Positions 16,964 to 26,178 of a DNA stretch of 47,496 nucleotides are shown piece after piece. The stretch spans positions 1 to 47,496 of the forward strand of contig JAGXAY010000007.1 in assembly GCA_018971385.1 (NCBI GenBank), given 5' to 3'. The stretch is from Acidobacteriota bacterium. Lineage in GTDB: Bacteria; Actinomycetota; Acidimicrobiia; Acidimicrobiales; RAAP-2. The notes under the pieces are model-generated. The model did not search any database. It worked only from the letters and a program-made list of their open reading frames with translations, and had not been told where the DNA came from. Both the position numbers and the translations under genes were made by a program. Positions within the stretch are counted from its first letter, which is position 1. The number at the start of each line of letters is the position of its first letter.

Positions 16964-17143
16964 ATGGCTGTCCCTAAGAGAAAGACCAGTAAGGCCAAGG
17001 GCCGGTCCCGTCGCGCCGCCAACTGGAAGTTGGCCCTGCCCTCGCGCAGCGTCTGCCCCCAGTGCTCCGTGGCGAAGACGCCCCACGTGGTCTGCCCGAA
17101 CTGCGGCTGGTACAAGGGTCGCGTGGCGGTCGAGGTTAAGTAG
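16964..17143 (+). CDS. rpmF: 50S ribosomal protein L32 (bL32)
   Basis: A 59-residue protein. It begins [18 protein letters not shown], followed by the W-K segment and two zinc-binding Cys pairs (CPQC and CPNC), and ends with [12 protein letters not shown]. This is the full bL32 pattern. The position between DUF177 and plsX is the standard yceD-rpmF-plsX order. The stop codon TAG is followed directly by the TTG start of plsX, so the two are coupled. Confidence 0.96.
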   Translation: MAVPKRKTSKAKGRSRRAANWKLALPSRSVCPQCSVAKTPHVVCPNCGWYKGRVAVEVK

Positions 17144-18130
17144 TTGTCCCTGCCCATCGCTCTCGACGCGATGGGCGGCGATCACGCTCCCCACGAGATC
17201 GTGGAGGGGGCTCGCCGCGCCGTTGACGAGTTCGGCCTCGAGGTCACCCTGGTCGGGGTGCCCGAGCGCGTCGGTGACACCAAGGGACTTCCCCTGGTCG
17301 CCTGTACCGAGGTCATCGAGATGGACGACGAGCCGGGCTCGAGCGTGCGTCAAAAGAAGGACTCTTCCCTCGTCCGGGCCGCGGAACTCGTGCGCGACGG
17401 CCACGCCGCGGCGATGGTGTCGGCCGGTAACACCGGAGCCACGATGGCCTCGGCGCTCCTGCGCATGGGTCGCCTCCCCGGCGTGATTCGCCCCTGCATC
17501 GCGACGGTGATGCCCAATCCCGGACGATCTCCGTCCATCCTCCTCGACAGTGGCGCGAACTCCGAGTGCAGCCCCGAGATGTTGGTGCAGTTCGCCCACC
17601 TGGGGTCGGCCTTCGTGCGGACCCACTACGGCGTGGCCTCCCCCTCGGTCGGACTGCTCTCCATCGGTGAGGAGTCCTCGAAGGGCTCCCCCCTGGTGAA
17701 GGAGACTCACGAACTCCTCCGTCAGGCTCCCGGACTGAACTTCTTCGGCAACGTCGAGGGTCGCGACCTCGTTCCCGCCCCCGTCGACGTCGTCGTGACG
17801 GACGGTTTCACCGGGAACGTGGCCCTCAAAACCCTCGAGGGAGCGTTTCGCTTCGTGATGAACACTCTGCTCGAGGCCCTCGACGACGACGAGATCTCCC
17901 GAGAGGCCGGGCGAACCCTGATGCCCTACCTCATTCCGCGCGCCGAGAGTTTGCGACCCGAGTCGGTCGGAGGCTCGATGCTGCTCGGCCTGAAGGGCGT
18001 GTGCATCATCTCCCACGGGTCCTCGAACGCCACCGCGATCATGAACGCCCTGCGGGTCGCCGACACGATGGTGCGCTCCGGAGTGGTCGAGGCGACGAAA
18101 TTCGCCATCCGTCCCGATCAGGAGGGCTAA
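17144..18130 (+). CDS. plsX: Phosphate acyltransferase PlsX
   Basis: A 328-residue enzyme making acyl-phosphate from acyl-ACP, the first step of the PlsX/PlsY route to lysophosphatidic acid. Family marks include the N-terminal IALDAMGGDHAP, SSVRQKKDSS, MVSAGNTGATMASA, LLDSGAN, LLSIGEESSKG, GNVEGRDL, VVTDGFTGNVALK and HGSSNA. The start is a TTG that follows the rpmF stop directly. Its ACP partner is encoded 49 bases downstream. Confidence 0.96.
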   Translation: MSLPIALDAMGGDHAPHEIVEGARRAVDEFGLEVTLVGVPERVGDTKGLPLVACTEVIEMDDEPGSSVRQKKDSSLVRAAELVRDGHAAAMVSAGNTGATMASALLRMGRLPGVIRPCIATVMPNPGRSPSILLDSGANSECSPEMLVQFAHLGSAFVRTHYGVASPSVGLLSIGEESSKGSPLVKETHELLRQAPGLNFFGNVEGRDLVPAPVDVVVTDGFTGNVALKTLEGAFRFVMNTLLEALDDDEISREAGRTLMPYLIPRAESLRPESVGGSMLLGLKGVCIISHGSSNATAIMNALRVADTMVRSGVVEATKFAIRPDQEG

Positions 18131-18136
18131 TCTTCC

Positions 18137-18153
18137 TCCACCCGCCCGGTGGA
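18137..18153 (+). promoter_or_regulatory. Hairpin upstream of acpP
   Basis: TCCACC (18137-18142) pairs with GGTGGA (18148-18153) around a five-base loop, directly before the TAGGGT hexamer of acpP. It could be an operator-like dyad or a short 3' end for plsX. Confidence 0.25.
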
Positions 18154-18159
18154 TAGGGT
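18154..18159 (+). promoter_or_regulatory. Possible -10 element TAGGGT of acpP
   Basis: TAGGGT is followed by a good ribosome binding site (AGAAGGAGG) and the ATG at 18180. A leader of about 13 bases would result, so this gene is leadered rather than leaderless. Confidence 0.35.
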
Positions 18160-18179
18160 GGAGCGGAGAAGGAGGACTC

Positions 18180-18467
18180 ATGACCAACGCCGAGGGGGCT
18201 CAGCCACTCGACCGGGCCGCCGTGACGGACCTGGTGGTGCGCGAACTGGCCCAGATCCTCGAGACGGAGCCGTCCGCCATCGAAGAAGACGTTCCCTTCA
18301 GTGACCTCGGAGCCGACTCCCTGGCCCTGATCGAGCTGGTAGAGGCGATGGAGGAGGACCTCTCTCGCCAGGTGGGCTCGTTCCACATTGACGACGAGGA
18401 CCTAGAAGACCTGGTGTCGGTGCGCGACGCGGTGGACTACGTCGTCGCGAAACTGAATCTGGGCTAG
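18180..18467 (+). CDS. acpP: Acyl carrier protein
   Basis: A 95-residue protein, about 15 longer than E. coli ACP because of an N-terminal extension. The phosphopantetheine attachment site is the Ser in LGADSLALIELV, followed by the acidic helix II (EAMEEDL). It carries growing acyl chains in fatty acid synthesis, and acyl-ACP is the substrate of the PlsX encoded upstream. ATG 18180 is preceded by AGAAGGAGG at ideal spacing. Confidence 0.92.
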   Translation: MTNAEGAQPLDRAAVTDLVVRELAQILETEPSAIEEDVPFSDLGADSLALIELVEAMEEDLSRQVGSFHIDDEDLEDLVSVRDAVDYVVAKLNLG

Positions 18468-18477
18468 GCGGAGCCCC

Positions 18478-19158
18478 GTGGGCATCGAGGACGTCGCGCG
18501 GGTCGCGGGGCTCGACCCCGACGACCCCCGGTTAGTGGAGGCTCTCACGCACTCCAGTTACGCCGCTGAACACGAGGTGACCTCGAACGAGCAGTTGGAG
18601 TTTCTCGGTGACGCCGTCGTCGACCTCGCGGTGGCCGAGTACGTGGTGCGCTCCTGGCCCGACGTGGACGAGGGCGTGGCCTCGGTCGTGCGCAGTCGCA
18701 CGGTGAATGAGGCCTCCCTCGCGTCGGTGGCCCGGGCCCTCGCTCTCGGCGAGCACCTGCGCATCGGGCGCGGCGTGCGCAAGGAGCGGGGCGCGGAGCG
18801 AGACTCCCTGCTCGCCGACGCCTTCGAGGCCCTGGTGGGCGCCGTCTTTAGCGTCCGGGGCTACGACGCGGCCCGGGAGTTCGTCGTCGCTCAGCTCGCC
18901 GAGCGTATCGACTCGGCGGCCCGTCACGGGGACGTAATCGACGTGAAGACCCACCTGCGCCGGTGGGCTGAGACGCAGGGACTCGCTCCACCCGAGTACG
19001 AACTGAGCGCCACCGGACCGGCGCACGACGTCACCTACGAGGCGCGCGTCGTGGTCGGCCCCCTCGTCGGGGTCGGTCGGGGACCGTCGAAGAAACGGGC
19101 CGAAGCCGCGGCCGCGGCCGCGGCGTGGGAGGGGGCGCAGCGTGCCGGAGTTACCTGA
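18478..19158 (+). CDS. rnc: Ribonuclease III
   Basis: A 226-residue double-strand-specific endoribonuclease that processes rRNA precursors. The catalytic domain has HSSYAAEH, the signature NEQLEFLGDAVVDLAV, and the second acidic site in DSLLADAFEALVGAVF. A dsRNA-binding domain (about 155-222) starts with DVKTHLRRWAETQG and ends with GPSKKRAEAAAAAAAW. GTG 18478 follows GGAG. It overlaps mutM by 17 bases. Confidence 0.96.
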   Translation: MGIEDVARVAGLDPDDPRLVEALTHSSYAAEHEVTSNEQLEFLGDAVVDLAVAEYVVRSWPDVDEGVASVVRSRTVNEASLASVARALALGEHLRIGRGVRKERGAERDSLLADAFEALVGAVFSVRGYDAAREFVVAQLAERIDSAARHGDVIDVKTHLRRWAETQGLAPPEYELSATGPAHDVTYEARVVVGPLVGVGRGPSKKRAEAAAAAAAWEGAQRAGVT

Positions 19159-20044
19159 AGTCGAAACCGTGCGCGCTGGGCTCGCCCGAGAACTCGTCGG
19201 CAAGAAGGTGAAGGCCGCCCCGGTTTCGGACGGCCGCTCCACTCGTCGACACCCGAGTGCGAAGGACTTTCGGGCCCTCCTCGAGGGCCGCACCGTCAAG
19301 TCGGTCGAGCGACTGGGTAAGTACCTGGCCTGCGCGCTCGACAACGGTTCCCACCTCGTGATCCACCTCGGGATGACCGGACAACTCCTCAAGGCGAAGA
19401 ACGCCAAGGTCCCAAAGCCCAAACACACCCACGTCGTTCTCCAACTCTCCAGCAACGAGGAGATTCGCTTCGCCGACCAGCGCACCTTCGGCGAGATGTT
19501 CGTGTCCCTCCCGGTGGGTGAAGGTGAGGAGGTTCCGATCTCCCGGTTCGCGCGTCTGGCTATCGGGGGCAACGGGCTCAACCTGCGCTCGAGAGTGCGC
19601 GAGCTCGCCCATCTCGGTCTCGACCCCTTCGAGGACCAGGTCGGCTGGGACCGATTCGTCGCGATTACGCGCTCGCGCCACGTGCCCCTGAAGGCACTCC
19701 TCACCGACCAGGAGATTCTTAGTGGTCTCGGCAACATCTACGCCGACGAGGTTCTCTTCTCGGCCGGCCTGCGCTACGACCGGCCCTGCGACGAACTCAC
19801 GACCGTGGAGGCGCGTCGACTGCACCGGACCATCCCCGAGGTGCTGAGCGAAGCCATCAAGGCGGGGGGCACGACGCTCTCCGACGAGATGTTCGTCGAC
19901 CTCGAGGGCGCGCCCGGTCGCTACCAGAACCAGCTCCAGGTGCACACCCGGGAGGGCGAACCCTGTCCCCAGTGCCGGACTCCCATTGAGCGGGTGGTCT
20001 TTCGCGATCGCTCCACCTACTTCTGCCCCCGCTGTCAGAGTTGA
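19142..20044 (+). CDS. mutM: Formamidopyrimidine-DNA glycosylase
   Basis: A 300-residue base-excision repair glycosylase that removes 8-oxoguanine. It starts with the catalytic PELPEVETVRAGL (Pro as nucleophile after Met removal, Glu next to it), has the HLGMTGQL motif and the H2TH helix region DQEILSGLGNIYADEVLF, and ends with a zinc finger (CPQCRTPIER...CPRCQS). The GTG start lies inside rnc, a 17-base overlap, and is fixed by the obligatory MPELPE N-terminus. Confidence 0.97.
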   Translation: MPELPEVETVRAGLARELVGKKVKAAPVSDGRSTRRHPSAKDFRALLEGRTVKSVERLGKYLACALDNGSHLVIHLGMTGQLLKAKNAKVPKPKHTHVVLQLSSNEEIRFADQRTFGEMFVSLPVGEGEEVPISRFARLAIGGNGLNLRSRVRELAHLGLDPFEDQVGWDRFVAITRSRHVPLKALLTDQEILSGLGNIYADEVLFSAGLRYDRPCDELTTVEARRLHRTIPEVLSEAIKAGGTTLSDEMFVDLEGAPGRYQNQLQVHTREGEPCPQCRTPIERVVFRDRSTYFCPRCQS

Positions 20045-20070
20045 GTTCGGGGGAGTCTCCTCGGGATTGC

Positions 20071-20076
20071 TAGCGT
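20071..20076 (+). promoter_or_regulatory. -10 element TAGCGT of smc, leaderless type
   Basis: TAGCGT ends 6 bases before the GTG at 20083. No Shine-Dalgarno sequence lies at a usable distance. Confidence 0.45.
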
Positions 20077-20082
20077 TGCCCC

Positions 20083-23000
20083 GTGTTTCTTAAGCGTTTG
20101 ACGATGAAGGGCTTTAAATCCTTCGCGGACTCCACCGTGCTCGAGTTCGAGCCCGGGGTCACCGCGGTGGTCGGACCGAACGGTTCGGGTAAGTCGAACG
20201 TCGTCGACGCCGTGACCTGGGTGCTCGGCGCCCAGTCGACGAGGGCGCTACGGAGCCAGAAGATGGACGACGTCATCGTCGCCGGCACGGCCTCACGGCC
20301 GGCCCTCGGTCGAGCCGAAGTCAGCCTCACCCTCGATAACGCCTCCGGACGCCTGAACGTCGAGGGGGCGGAGGTGACTATCTCGCGCACCCTCTTTCGA
20401 AACGGTGACTCCGAGTACGCCATCAACGGCACCGTCTGTCGTCTCCTCGACATCCAGGAACTCTTGAGCGACTCCGGTGTGGGTCGCCAGCAGCACATGA
20501 TCATCGGTCAGAATCAGCTCGACACGATTCTCAACTCCTCACCGGAGAATCGCCGGGCCGTCATTGAGGAGGCCGCGGGAGTCCTCAAGCACCGGCGTCG
20601 TAAGGAGCGAGCCGAACGCCGCCTAGCTCAGACCCAAGAAAATTTGGAGCGCCTCGGGGACCTCGTTCGCGAGGTGCGCCGTCAGATGCGCCCGCTCGAA
20701 CGCCAAGCGGTGTCGGCGCGCTCCTACGTCGAAGTCGAGGGCCTGGTGCGCGTGGCCCGCGAGGCTCTCTTCGTGCGCCGACTTCAGGAGTTCGGGGAAC
20801 GCCGATCCTTCCTCGACGCCCGGGAACGCGAGACCCTCGAGGCGACGACCCGCGCCCGGGAGACCCTGGTCGATCTCGACGCCCAGGCCAGTGCCGTCGC
20901 CGCCGACATGGGGTCGCGACGCGAGGAGTCTCTCGCCTCCACCCTCGGGGACCTCCAGGCGCTCGCCGAGCGGGCCCGGGGGGCCCAGTCGGTGATAGCG
21001 GAACGCGAGCGCGCCCTGCGCGCCGCGCTCGACGCCTCGGCCGACGAGAACGTCGTGGCCACCCTCGAAGCCGACGCCGCTCGTTTGAGCGAGGACTTGG
21101 CCGCGCTCTCGGAGCTGGACGAACGCGCCCGTCTGGCCCGCGAGAGCGCCCTCGAGGCCCAGGGACGACTGGAGAGCGCCCGCCGCGACGCCGAGGCGAC
21201 GGAGGAGGGCGGGCCCGAGATCGACCGGGCGGCTCTGCGCACCGCTCGGGAGCGTCTCCAGTGGCTCGAACGCACCCGGGCTCACCAGGCCCAGGCGCTG
21301 GAGCGGGCCGAGGAACGCCGACGTGACCTCGAAGCGACGCTGCGCGACTTAGAGACCGAACTGGGGAGTTTCCCCGAACGCCTCGACGCCGCTCGCGCCG
21401 CCCTCGTCGGGGCCGAGCGAGACAAGCTCGAGGCGGACGCCGCGGTGGAGTCTCGCGAGACGGAGCGCTCGGCCACCCAGGCCCGACTCTCCGAGGCGAC
21501 CGAAATCTCGGCGCGAGCCCAGGCGCGCGCCGACGCTCTCGAGCGGGCCCTCGACGAGTTGTCGGGCTCCTCCTCCCGGGCCATCGTGCAGGGCGTCGAC
21601 GGAGTACTCGGGGCCTTTCTCGATCTCATCGAGGTGGACGAGGGCTACGAGCGAGCCGTCGAGGCCGCGGCCGGCGCCTCGGTCTCGGCGATGGTGGTGG
21701 ACGGGCGCGACTCGGCCCGGGCCGCGCTCGAGGCGTTGCGTCGTGAGGGCGGAGCCGGAGTCATTCTGGCCGCCGGTCTCTCGCCCCAGGGTGACGTCGC
21801 CGTCCCCGAGGGGGCCGAGGGCCTACGGGCCCACGTTCGCGCGCGTCGGGACGCTCCGGCCCACGTCGGCCGAGTCCTCGACGTCCTCTTCGCGCGCGCC
21901 GTCGTGACGACGGGGTGGCGCGAGGGCTTAGATATCGCGGCCACCCACCCCGATCTCGTGGTGGCGACCCTCGAGGGGGACCGCTTCGCCCCGAGTGGCT
22001 GGCGCGTCGCGTCGGGACGCGCCCTCGTGACGAGAGCGACGGTCGAGGAGGCCCACGAGGTGGCCCGCGTCGCCCTCGAGGCTCTGCCGGGACTGCGAGC
22101 CGAGCTGAGCCAAGTGGACGCTGACGCCACGCAGGCTCGTCGTCGGGCTAGTGAGGCGGCCGGGGCGCTCGCCGCGGCGTCCAGTGGACTACGCGCGCTC
22201 GAGGACGAGGAGGCCCGCCTACGACGCACCTTCGAGGTGCGCGGCGGAGAACTCCCCGTGCTGAGTGACGAGGTCGCCGAGGGAACGGATCAGCTACGCG
22301 TTCTCGAGGGCGAGTACGAGGAGTTGCGCGGGCGACTCCCCGACCTCGAGTCCGCCGCCGAGAGCGCCGAGACTCGCGCCGTCGAGGCCCAGAGTCGTCG
22401 CGACGCCCTCCGACGTCTGGAGTTAGAGACCGCCGACACCGAGGCGTTAGCCCAGCGACTCGGCGCCGACGTCGCCGCCCGACGGGCCGTTTTGGAGAAG
22501 CGTCACGCCGAGATTGAGGCGCGTCTCGCCGGGCGTACTCGCGAGCGCGAGGAGGCGGCCCAACGTCGCCGCGCCCTCGAGGACGACCTCCTAGCCCTCG
22601 CTCGGTTGCGTGAGGTGGTGGCCCAGGCCCTCGAGGACGTGAAGCGGAGCCACGAGGTCATTACGACGACCTACCGGGAACAGCTCGAGGCCTCCCGCGC
22701 CAGTGCCGAGCGTCTCGAGGTGTTGCGTCGAGAGCGTCGGACCGTCGAGGAGTCCCTCAGCACCCTCCAGGAGTCGCGCCGTCGCGACGAGGTGGAGTTG
22801 GCCGAACTCGCGGTCAAGGTCGACTCGGTGCACGAGGCGGTTCGTCGCGACCTCGGGAAGGAGCCGAGCGATCTGAGCGACCAGGAGATCGACCTACCCG
22901 ACGGGGTCAGTCTCGAGGGCTACGTCGGGGACCTCGAGGCGAAGATCACCTCGCTCGGTCCCATTAACCCCCTCGCCCTCGACGAGTTGGCCGAGCTCGA

Positions 23001-23568
23001 GGAGCGTTACCGGGAACTCGACACCCAGGTCGCCGACGTGCGCCACGCGCGCCGGGAGATTTTGGAGGTGCTGCGCGCCCTCGACGACGAGATCATGAGC
23101 AGTTTCTCGGCCGCCGTGGCGGACGTGAACGAACACTTCTCCACCCTGATCTCGATGCTCTTTCCCGGGGGACAGGGTCGCTTGATCTTGACCGAACCGG
23201 ACGACCCCCTCTCGACCGGGGTCGAAATTGAAGTGCGCCCCATGGGTCGCAACGTGCGTCGCATCTCCCTGCTCTCGGGTGGGGAGCGCTCCATGGCGGC
23301 CCTGGCCTTCCTCTTCGCCATCTTCCGGTCCCGGCCCTCGCCCTTCTACATGATGGACGAGGTCGAGGCGGCCCTCGACGACGTCAACCTGCAGCGTTTC
23401 CTTAATCTGGTGGACGAGTTTCGCGACGAGGCCCAGCTCCTCATCGTCACGCACCAAAAGCGCACGATGGAGTCGGCCGACGCCCTCTACGGCGTCACGA
23501 TGGTGCCGGGCGCGTCGTCCAAAGTCGTGTCGCAGCGCCAACGCCGCGACGTGGAGGTAACCCCGTGA
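20083..23568 (+). CDS. smc: Chromosome segregation protein SMC
   Basis: A 1161-residue SMC ATPase of typical length. The head starts with FLKRLTMKGFKSFAD and Walker A GPNGSGKSNVVDAV. Two long Arg/Glu/Ala-rich coiled-coil arms flank a hinge around residues 500-650 (VQGVDGVLGAFLDLIEVDEGYERAVEAA). The C-terminal head has the signature LLSGGERSMAALAFLFAI, Walker B YMMDEVEAALDD and the H-loop VTHQKRTME. With ScpAB, not seen here, it would form the condensin that organises the chromosome. The start and a short FLKRL beginning match other actinobacterial SMCs. It overlaps ftsY by four bases. Confidence 0.97.
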   Translation: MFLKRLTMKGFKSFADSTVLEFEPGVTAVVGPNGSGKSNVVDAVTWVLGAQSTRALRSQKMDDVIVAGTASRPALGRAEVSLTLDNASGRLNVEGAEVTISRTLFRNGDSEYAINGTVCRLLDIQELLSDSGVGRQQHMIIGQNQLDTILNSSPENRRAVIEEAAGVLKHRRRKERAERRLAQTQENLERLGDLVREVRRQMRPLERQAVSARSYVEVEGLVRVAREALFVRRLQEFGERRSFLDARERETLEATTRARETLVDLDAQASAVAADMGSRREESLASTLGDLQALAERARGAQSVIAERERALRAALDASADENVVATLEADAARLSEDLAALSELDERARLARESALEAQGRLESARRDAEATEEGGPEIDRAALRTARERLQWLERTRAHQAQALERAEERRRDLEATLRDLETELGSFPERLDAARAALVGAERDKLEADAAVESRETERSATQARLSEATEISARAQARADALERALDELSGSSSRAIVQGVDGVLGAFLDLIEVDEGYERAVEAAAGASVSAMVVDGRDSARAALEALRREGGAGVILAAGLSPQGDVAVPEGAEGLRAHVRARRDAPAHVGRVLDVLFARAVVTTGWREGLDIAATHPDLVVATLEGDRFAPSGWRVASGRALVTRATVEEAHEVARVALEALPGLRAELSQVDADATQARRRASEAAGALAAASSGLRALEDEEARLRRTFEVRGGELPVLSDEVAEGTDQLRVLEGEYEELRGRLPDLESAAESAETRAVEAQSRRDALRRLELETADTEALAQRLGADVAARRAVLEKRHAEIEARLAGRTREREEAAQRRRALEDDLLALARLREVVAQALEDVKRSHEVITTTYREQLEASRASAERLEVLRRERRTVEESLSTLQESRRRDEVELAELAVKVDSVHEAVRRDLGKEPSDLSDQEIDLPDGVSLEGYVGDLEAKITSLGPINPLALDELAELEERYRELDTQVADVRHARREILEVLRALDDEIMSSFSAAVADVNEHFSTLISMLFPGGQGRLILTEPDDPLSTGVEIEVRPMGRNVRRISLLSGGERSMAALAFLFAIFRSRPSPFYMMDEVEAALDDVNLQRFLNLVDEFRDEAQLLIVTHQKRTMESADALYGVTMVPGASSKVVSQRQRRDVEVTP

Positions 23569-24614
23569 TCTGGTGGATTGGTCTTCTCCTGGTCGCCGTT
23601 GTCGTGACGCTCCTCGTCGTGCGTCGGCGCCGCCGGCGGGTTCGCCCCCCGGTCCTCGTGCCGGAGCGAGCGCCCATGCCCGAGATTCTCGTCGAGGAGG
23701 TGGAGGCCCCGCCCTCTCTCGCCGAGGAACCGAGCTTCGCCCAACGACTCTCCTCTTCCCGCTCCCTCTTCGACCGGGTGCGTTCACTCGGCGCGCGCTC
23801 GGAACTGAGTGAGGACCAGCTCGCCGTCGTGGAAGAGGTGCTGCTGCGCTCCGACGTCGGCGTCGAGACGACGAACGCCATCCTCGCCCGCCTCGCCGAG
23901 TCCGGGGCGCCCGACGGAGTCGTCGACGCCCTGCGTCGCGAACTGCGAGCCAGTCTCGATCGGCCCCGCGAGGTGCGCCGCGAGGCCGACGAGGGTCGTA
24001 TTCCGGTCTGGCTCTTCGTTGGAGTGAACGGGGTCGGAAAGACCACCAGCATCGGCAAACTCGCCTACCAGGAGACCCAGGCCGGGCGCCGGGTGCTGCT
24101 GGCGGCCGGCGACACCTTCCGCGCGGCCGCGGCCGATCAGTTGACCCAGTGGGCCGAGCGCACCGGGGCCGACGTCGTGCGCGCCGAGGAGGGGGCCGAC
24201 CCCGGCTCGGTGGTCCACGACGCCCTCGGTCGCGCCCAGGCCCGCGAGGTCGACCTCGTCCTGGCCGACACCGCCGGGCGCCGGGTGAACTCCTCCAACC
24301 TGATCGACGAGCTGGCGAAGATTCGCCGCGTGGCCGACCGGGGTCCCGGTCAAGTGGTCGAGACCTTTATGGTCCTCGACGCCACGACCGGTCAAAACGC
24401 GCTGAGCCAGGCTCGGGAGTTTCTCGCGGCCGCCCAGGTGAGCGGCATCATCCTCACGAAGTTGGACGGCACGGCCCGCGGCGGAATCGTCGTCGCCATC
24501 GAACGGGAGCTCGCCATTCCGGTGAAGTTCGTCGGCGTGGGAGAGCGCGCCATGGACCTCGTGGTCTTTGACCCCGACGTCTTCGTCGACTCTCTGCTCG
24601 GCACCTCGGGGTAG
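23565..24614 (+). CDS. ftsY: Signal recognition particle receptor FtsY
   Basis: A 349-residue SRP-receptor GTPase that docks ribosome-SRP complexes at the membrane. It has an N-terminal transmembrane helix (IGLLLVAVVVTLLVV, then an Arg cluster), as in other actinobacterial FtsY proteins, and a short linker. The NG domain follows: G1 GVNGVGKTTSIGKLA, RAAAADQL, DTAGR, and TKLDGTARGG, ending GERAMDLVVFDPDVFVDSLL. It is coupled to smc by a four-base overlap. The stop codon TAG doubles as the first half of the ffh -10 hexamer. Confidence 0.97.
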   Translation: MIWWIGLLLVAVVVTLLVVRRRRRRVRPPVLVPERAPMPEILVEEVEAPPSLAEEPSFAQRLSSSRSLFDRVRSLGARSELSEDQLAVVEEVLLRSDVGVETTNAILARLAESGAPDGVVDALRRELRASLDRPREVRREADEGRIPVWLFVGVNGVGKTTSIGKLAYQETQAGRRVLLAAGDTFRAAAADQLTQWAERTGADVVRAEEGADPGSVVHDALGRAQAREVDLVLADTAGRRVNSSNLIDELAKIRRVADRGPGQVVETFMVLDATTGQNALSQAREFLAAAQVSGIILTKLDGTARGGIVVAIERELAIPVKFVGVGERAMDLVVFDPDVFVDSLLGTSG

Positions 24615-24617
24615 CCT
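24612..24617 (+). promoter_or_regulatory. -10 element TAGCCT of ffh, overlapping the ftsY stop codon
   Basis: TAGCCT begins with the TAG stop of ftsY and ends 6 bases before the ATG at 24624, which has no Shine-Dalgarno sequence. It fits leaderless transcription of ffh. Confidence 0.5.
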
Positions 24618-24623
24618 GAGCGA

Positions 24624-26108
24624 ATGTTTGATTCACTGAGCGCCCGTTTAGAGAAGGTCGGGTCCTCCCTTCGTTCGAAGGGTCGACTCTCCGACGCCGA
24701 CCTCGACGAGGCGCTCGGAGAGGTCCGCACCGCGCTCCTCGAGGCCGACGTCGAACTCTCGGTGGTGCGCGCCTTTATCGCCGCCGTGCGCGAACGCGTC
24801 GCCGGCGAGAACGTTCTCTCGAGCCTCACGCCGGGCCAACACGTTATTAAGGCCGTTCACGAACAGTTGATCGAGGTGCTCGGCGGGGCCGCCCTCAAGG
24901 TCACCTACGCCCCCCAACCACCGACCGTGGTTCTCCTGGCCGGTCTCCAGGGTGCGGGTAAGACGACGACCGCGGCGAAGTTGGCCCAGTGGTTCAAGTC
25001 CCAGGGTCGCCAGCCCCTCCTCGTCGCGGCCGACCTGCAGCGTCCGGCCGCCGTCGAGCAGTTGCGCGTTCTCGGGGCCCAGATCGGCGTGGACGTCTTC
25101 TCCGAACCCCTCGACCCGGTCACCGTGGCGCGCACCGGGGTGGCCCGGGCCGCCCAGCTCGGCCGGGACGTGGTCATCATCGACACCGCGGGACGCCTGA
25201 GCATTGACGAAGCGTTGATGGAGGAAGTGCGCTCCATCTCCCGCGAGACGAACCCCCACTACACCTTCCTCGTCATCGACGCCGTGACCGGTCAGGACGC
25301 CGTTCACACCGCGAAGGCCTTCCACGACTCGCTGTCTCTCTCGGGCATCATCGTCACGAAGTTGGACTACGACGCGCGCGGGGGAGCGGTTCTCTCCGCG
25401 CGTGGTGTCGTCGGTCGTCCGGTGGTCTTCGCCTCGAGCGGAGAGAAGATCTCCGACTTCGACCTCTTCCACCCCGATCGCATGGCCGGACGCATCCTCG
25501 GCATGGGCGACGTCCTCAGTCTGATCGAGCAAGCCGAGCGGACCCTCGACCCGGCGACGACGATGGACGCCGCTCAGCGCATGATGAGCGGGGCCTTCAC
25601 CCTGGACGACTTTTTGAATCAACTGAACCAGGTGAAGAAGATGGGATCTCTCGGGGGCATCATGAAGTTGCTCCCGGGGGTCAATAAGGAGATGCGTCAG
25701 GCCGCGGCCAACGTGGACGACTCCCAGATCACCCGGGTGGAGGCGATTATCCACTCCATGACTCCCGCCGAGCGGGCCAATCCGGTCATTATCGACGGTT
25801 CTCGGCGCACCCGTATCGCGAAGGGCTCCGGGTCGAGCGTGAACGCCGTGAATCAACTGCTGAAGCAGTTCGACCAGATGAAGAAGATGATGAGGCAGAT
25901 GGGGCAGGGCTCGATGCCCCAGCTGCCGGGTGGTCTCAACAAGATGGCCCAGCGCATGGCCGCCGCCCAGGCCTCGCGGGGCGAGGCGTTGCCGGAGGGT
26001 TTCGACGCCCTCGCTCGGGGGATGCAGAGCGCTCCGCGGGGGGCGACCGGGGGGCCAAAAGGCAAGAAGAAGAAGGGTGGTCGAGTCACCCCACCCAAGG
26101 GACGCTAG
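24624..26108 (+). CDS. ffh: Signal recognition particle protein Ffh (SRP54)
   Basis: A 494-residue SRP GTPase that binds signal sequences and 4.5S RNA. The N domain starts MFDSLSARLEKV. The G domain has GLQGAGKTTTAAKLA, DLQRPAAVEQL, DTAGRL and TKLDYDARGG. The Met-rich M domain (about 320-450) contains MGSLGGIMKLLPG and the QMKKMMRQMGQG segment, and a basic Gly/Lys tail follows. The usual TKLDGDARGG motif has Tyr (residue 249) in place of Gly. Adjacent to ftsY, so both halves of the targeting GTPase pair are made together. Confidence 0.97.
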   Translation: MFDSLSARLEKVGSSLRSKGRLSDADLDEALGEVRTALLEADVELSVVRAFIAAVRERVAGENVLSSLTPGQHVIKAVHEQLIEVLGGAALKVTYAPQPPTVVLLAGLQGAGKTTTAAKLAQWFKSQGRQPLLVAADLQRPAAVEQLRVLGAQIGVDVFSEPLDPVTVARTGVARAAQLGRDVVIIDTAGRLSIDEALMEEVRSISRETNPHYTFLVIDAVTGQDAVHTAKAFHDSLSLSGIIVTKLDYDARGGAVLSARGVVGRPVVFASSGEKISDFDLFHPDRMAGRILGMGDVLSLIEQAERTLDPATTMDAAQRMMSGAFTLDDFLNQLNQVKKMGSLGGIMKLLPGVNKEMRQAAANVDDSQITRVEAIIHSMTPAERANPVIIDGSRRTRIAKGSGSSVNAVNQLLKQFDQMKKMMRQMGQGSMPQLPGGLNKMAQRMAAAQASRGEALPEGFDALARGMQSAPRGATGGPKGKKKKGGRVTPPKGR

Positions 26109-26111
26109 ACT
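26106..26111 (+). promoter_or_regulatory. -10 element TAGACT of rpsP, overlapping the ffh stop codon
   Basis: TAGACT starts with the TAG stop of ffh. It is 67 bases before the rpsP GTG, which has its own ribosome binding site (GGAAGG at 26162-26167), so this transcript would be leadered. Confidence 0.4.
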
Positions 26112-26178
26112 AGAGCGCTCGGGTGCCGCTTCGACGACTCGAAGACCGGTAACCAGATTCTGGAAGGAATGACACGAC

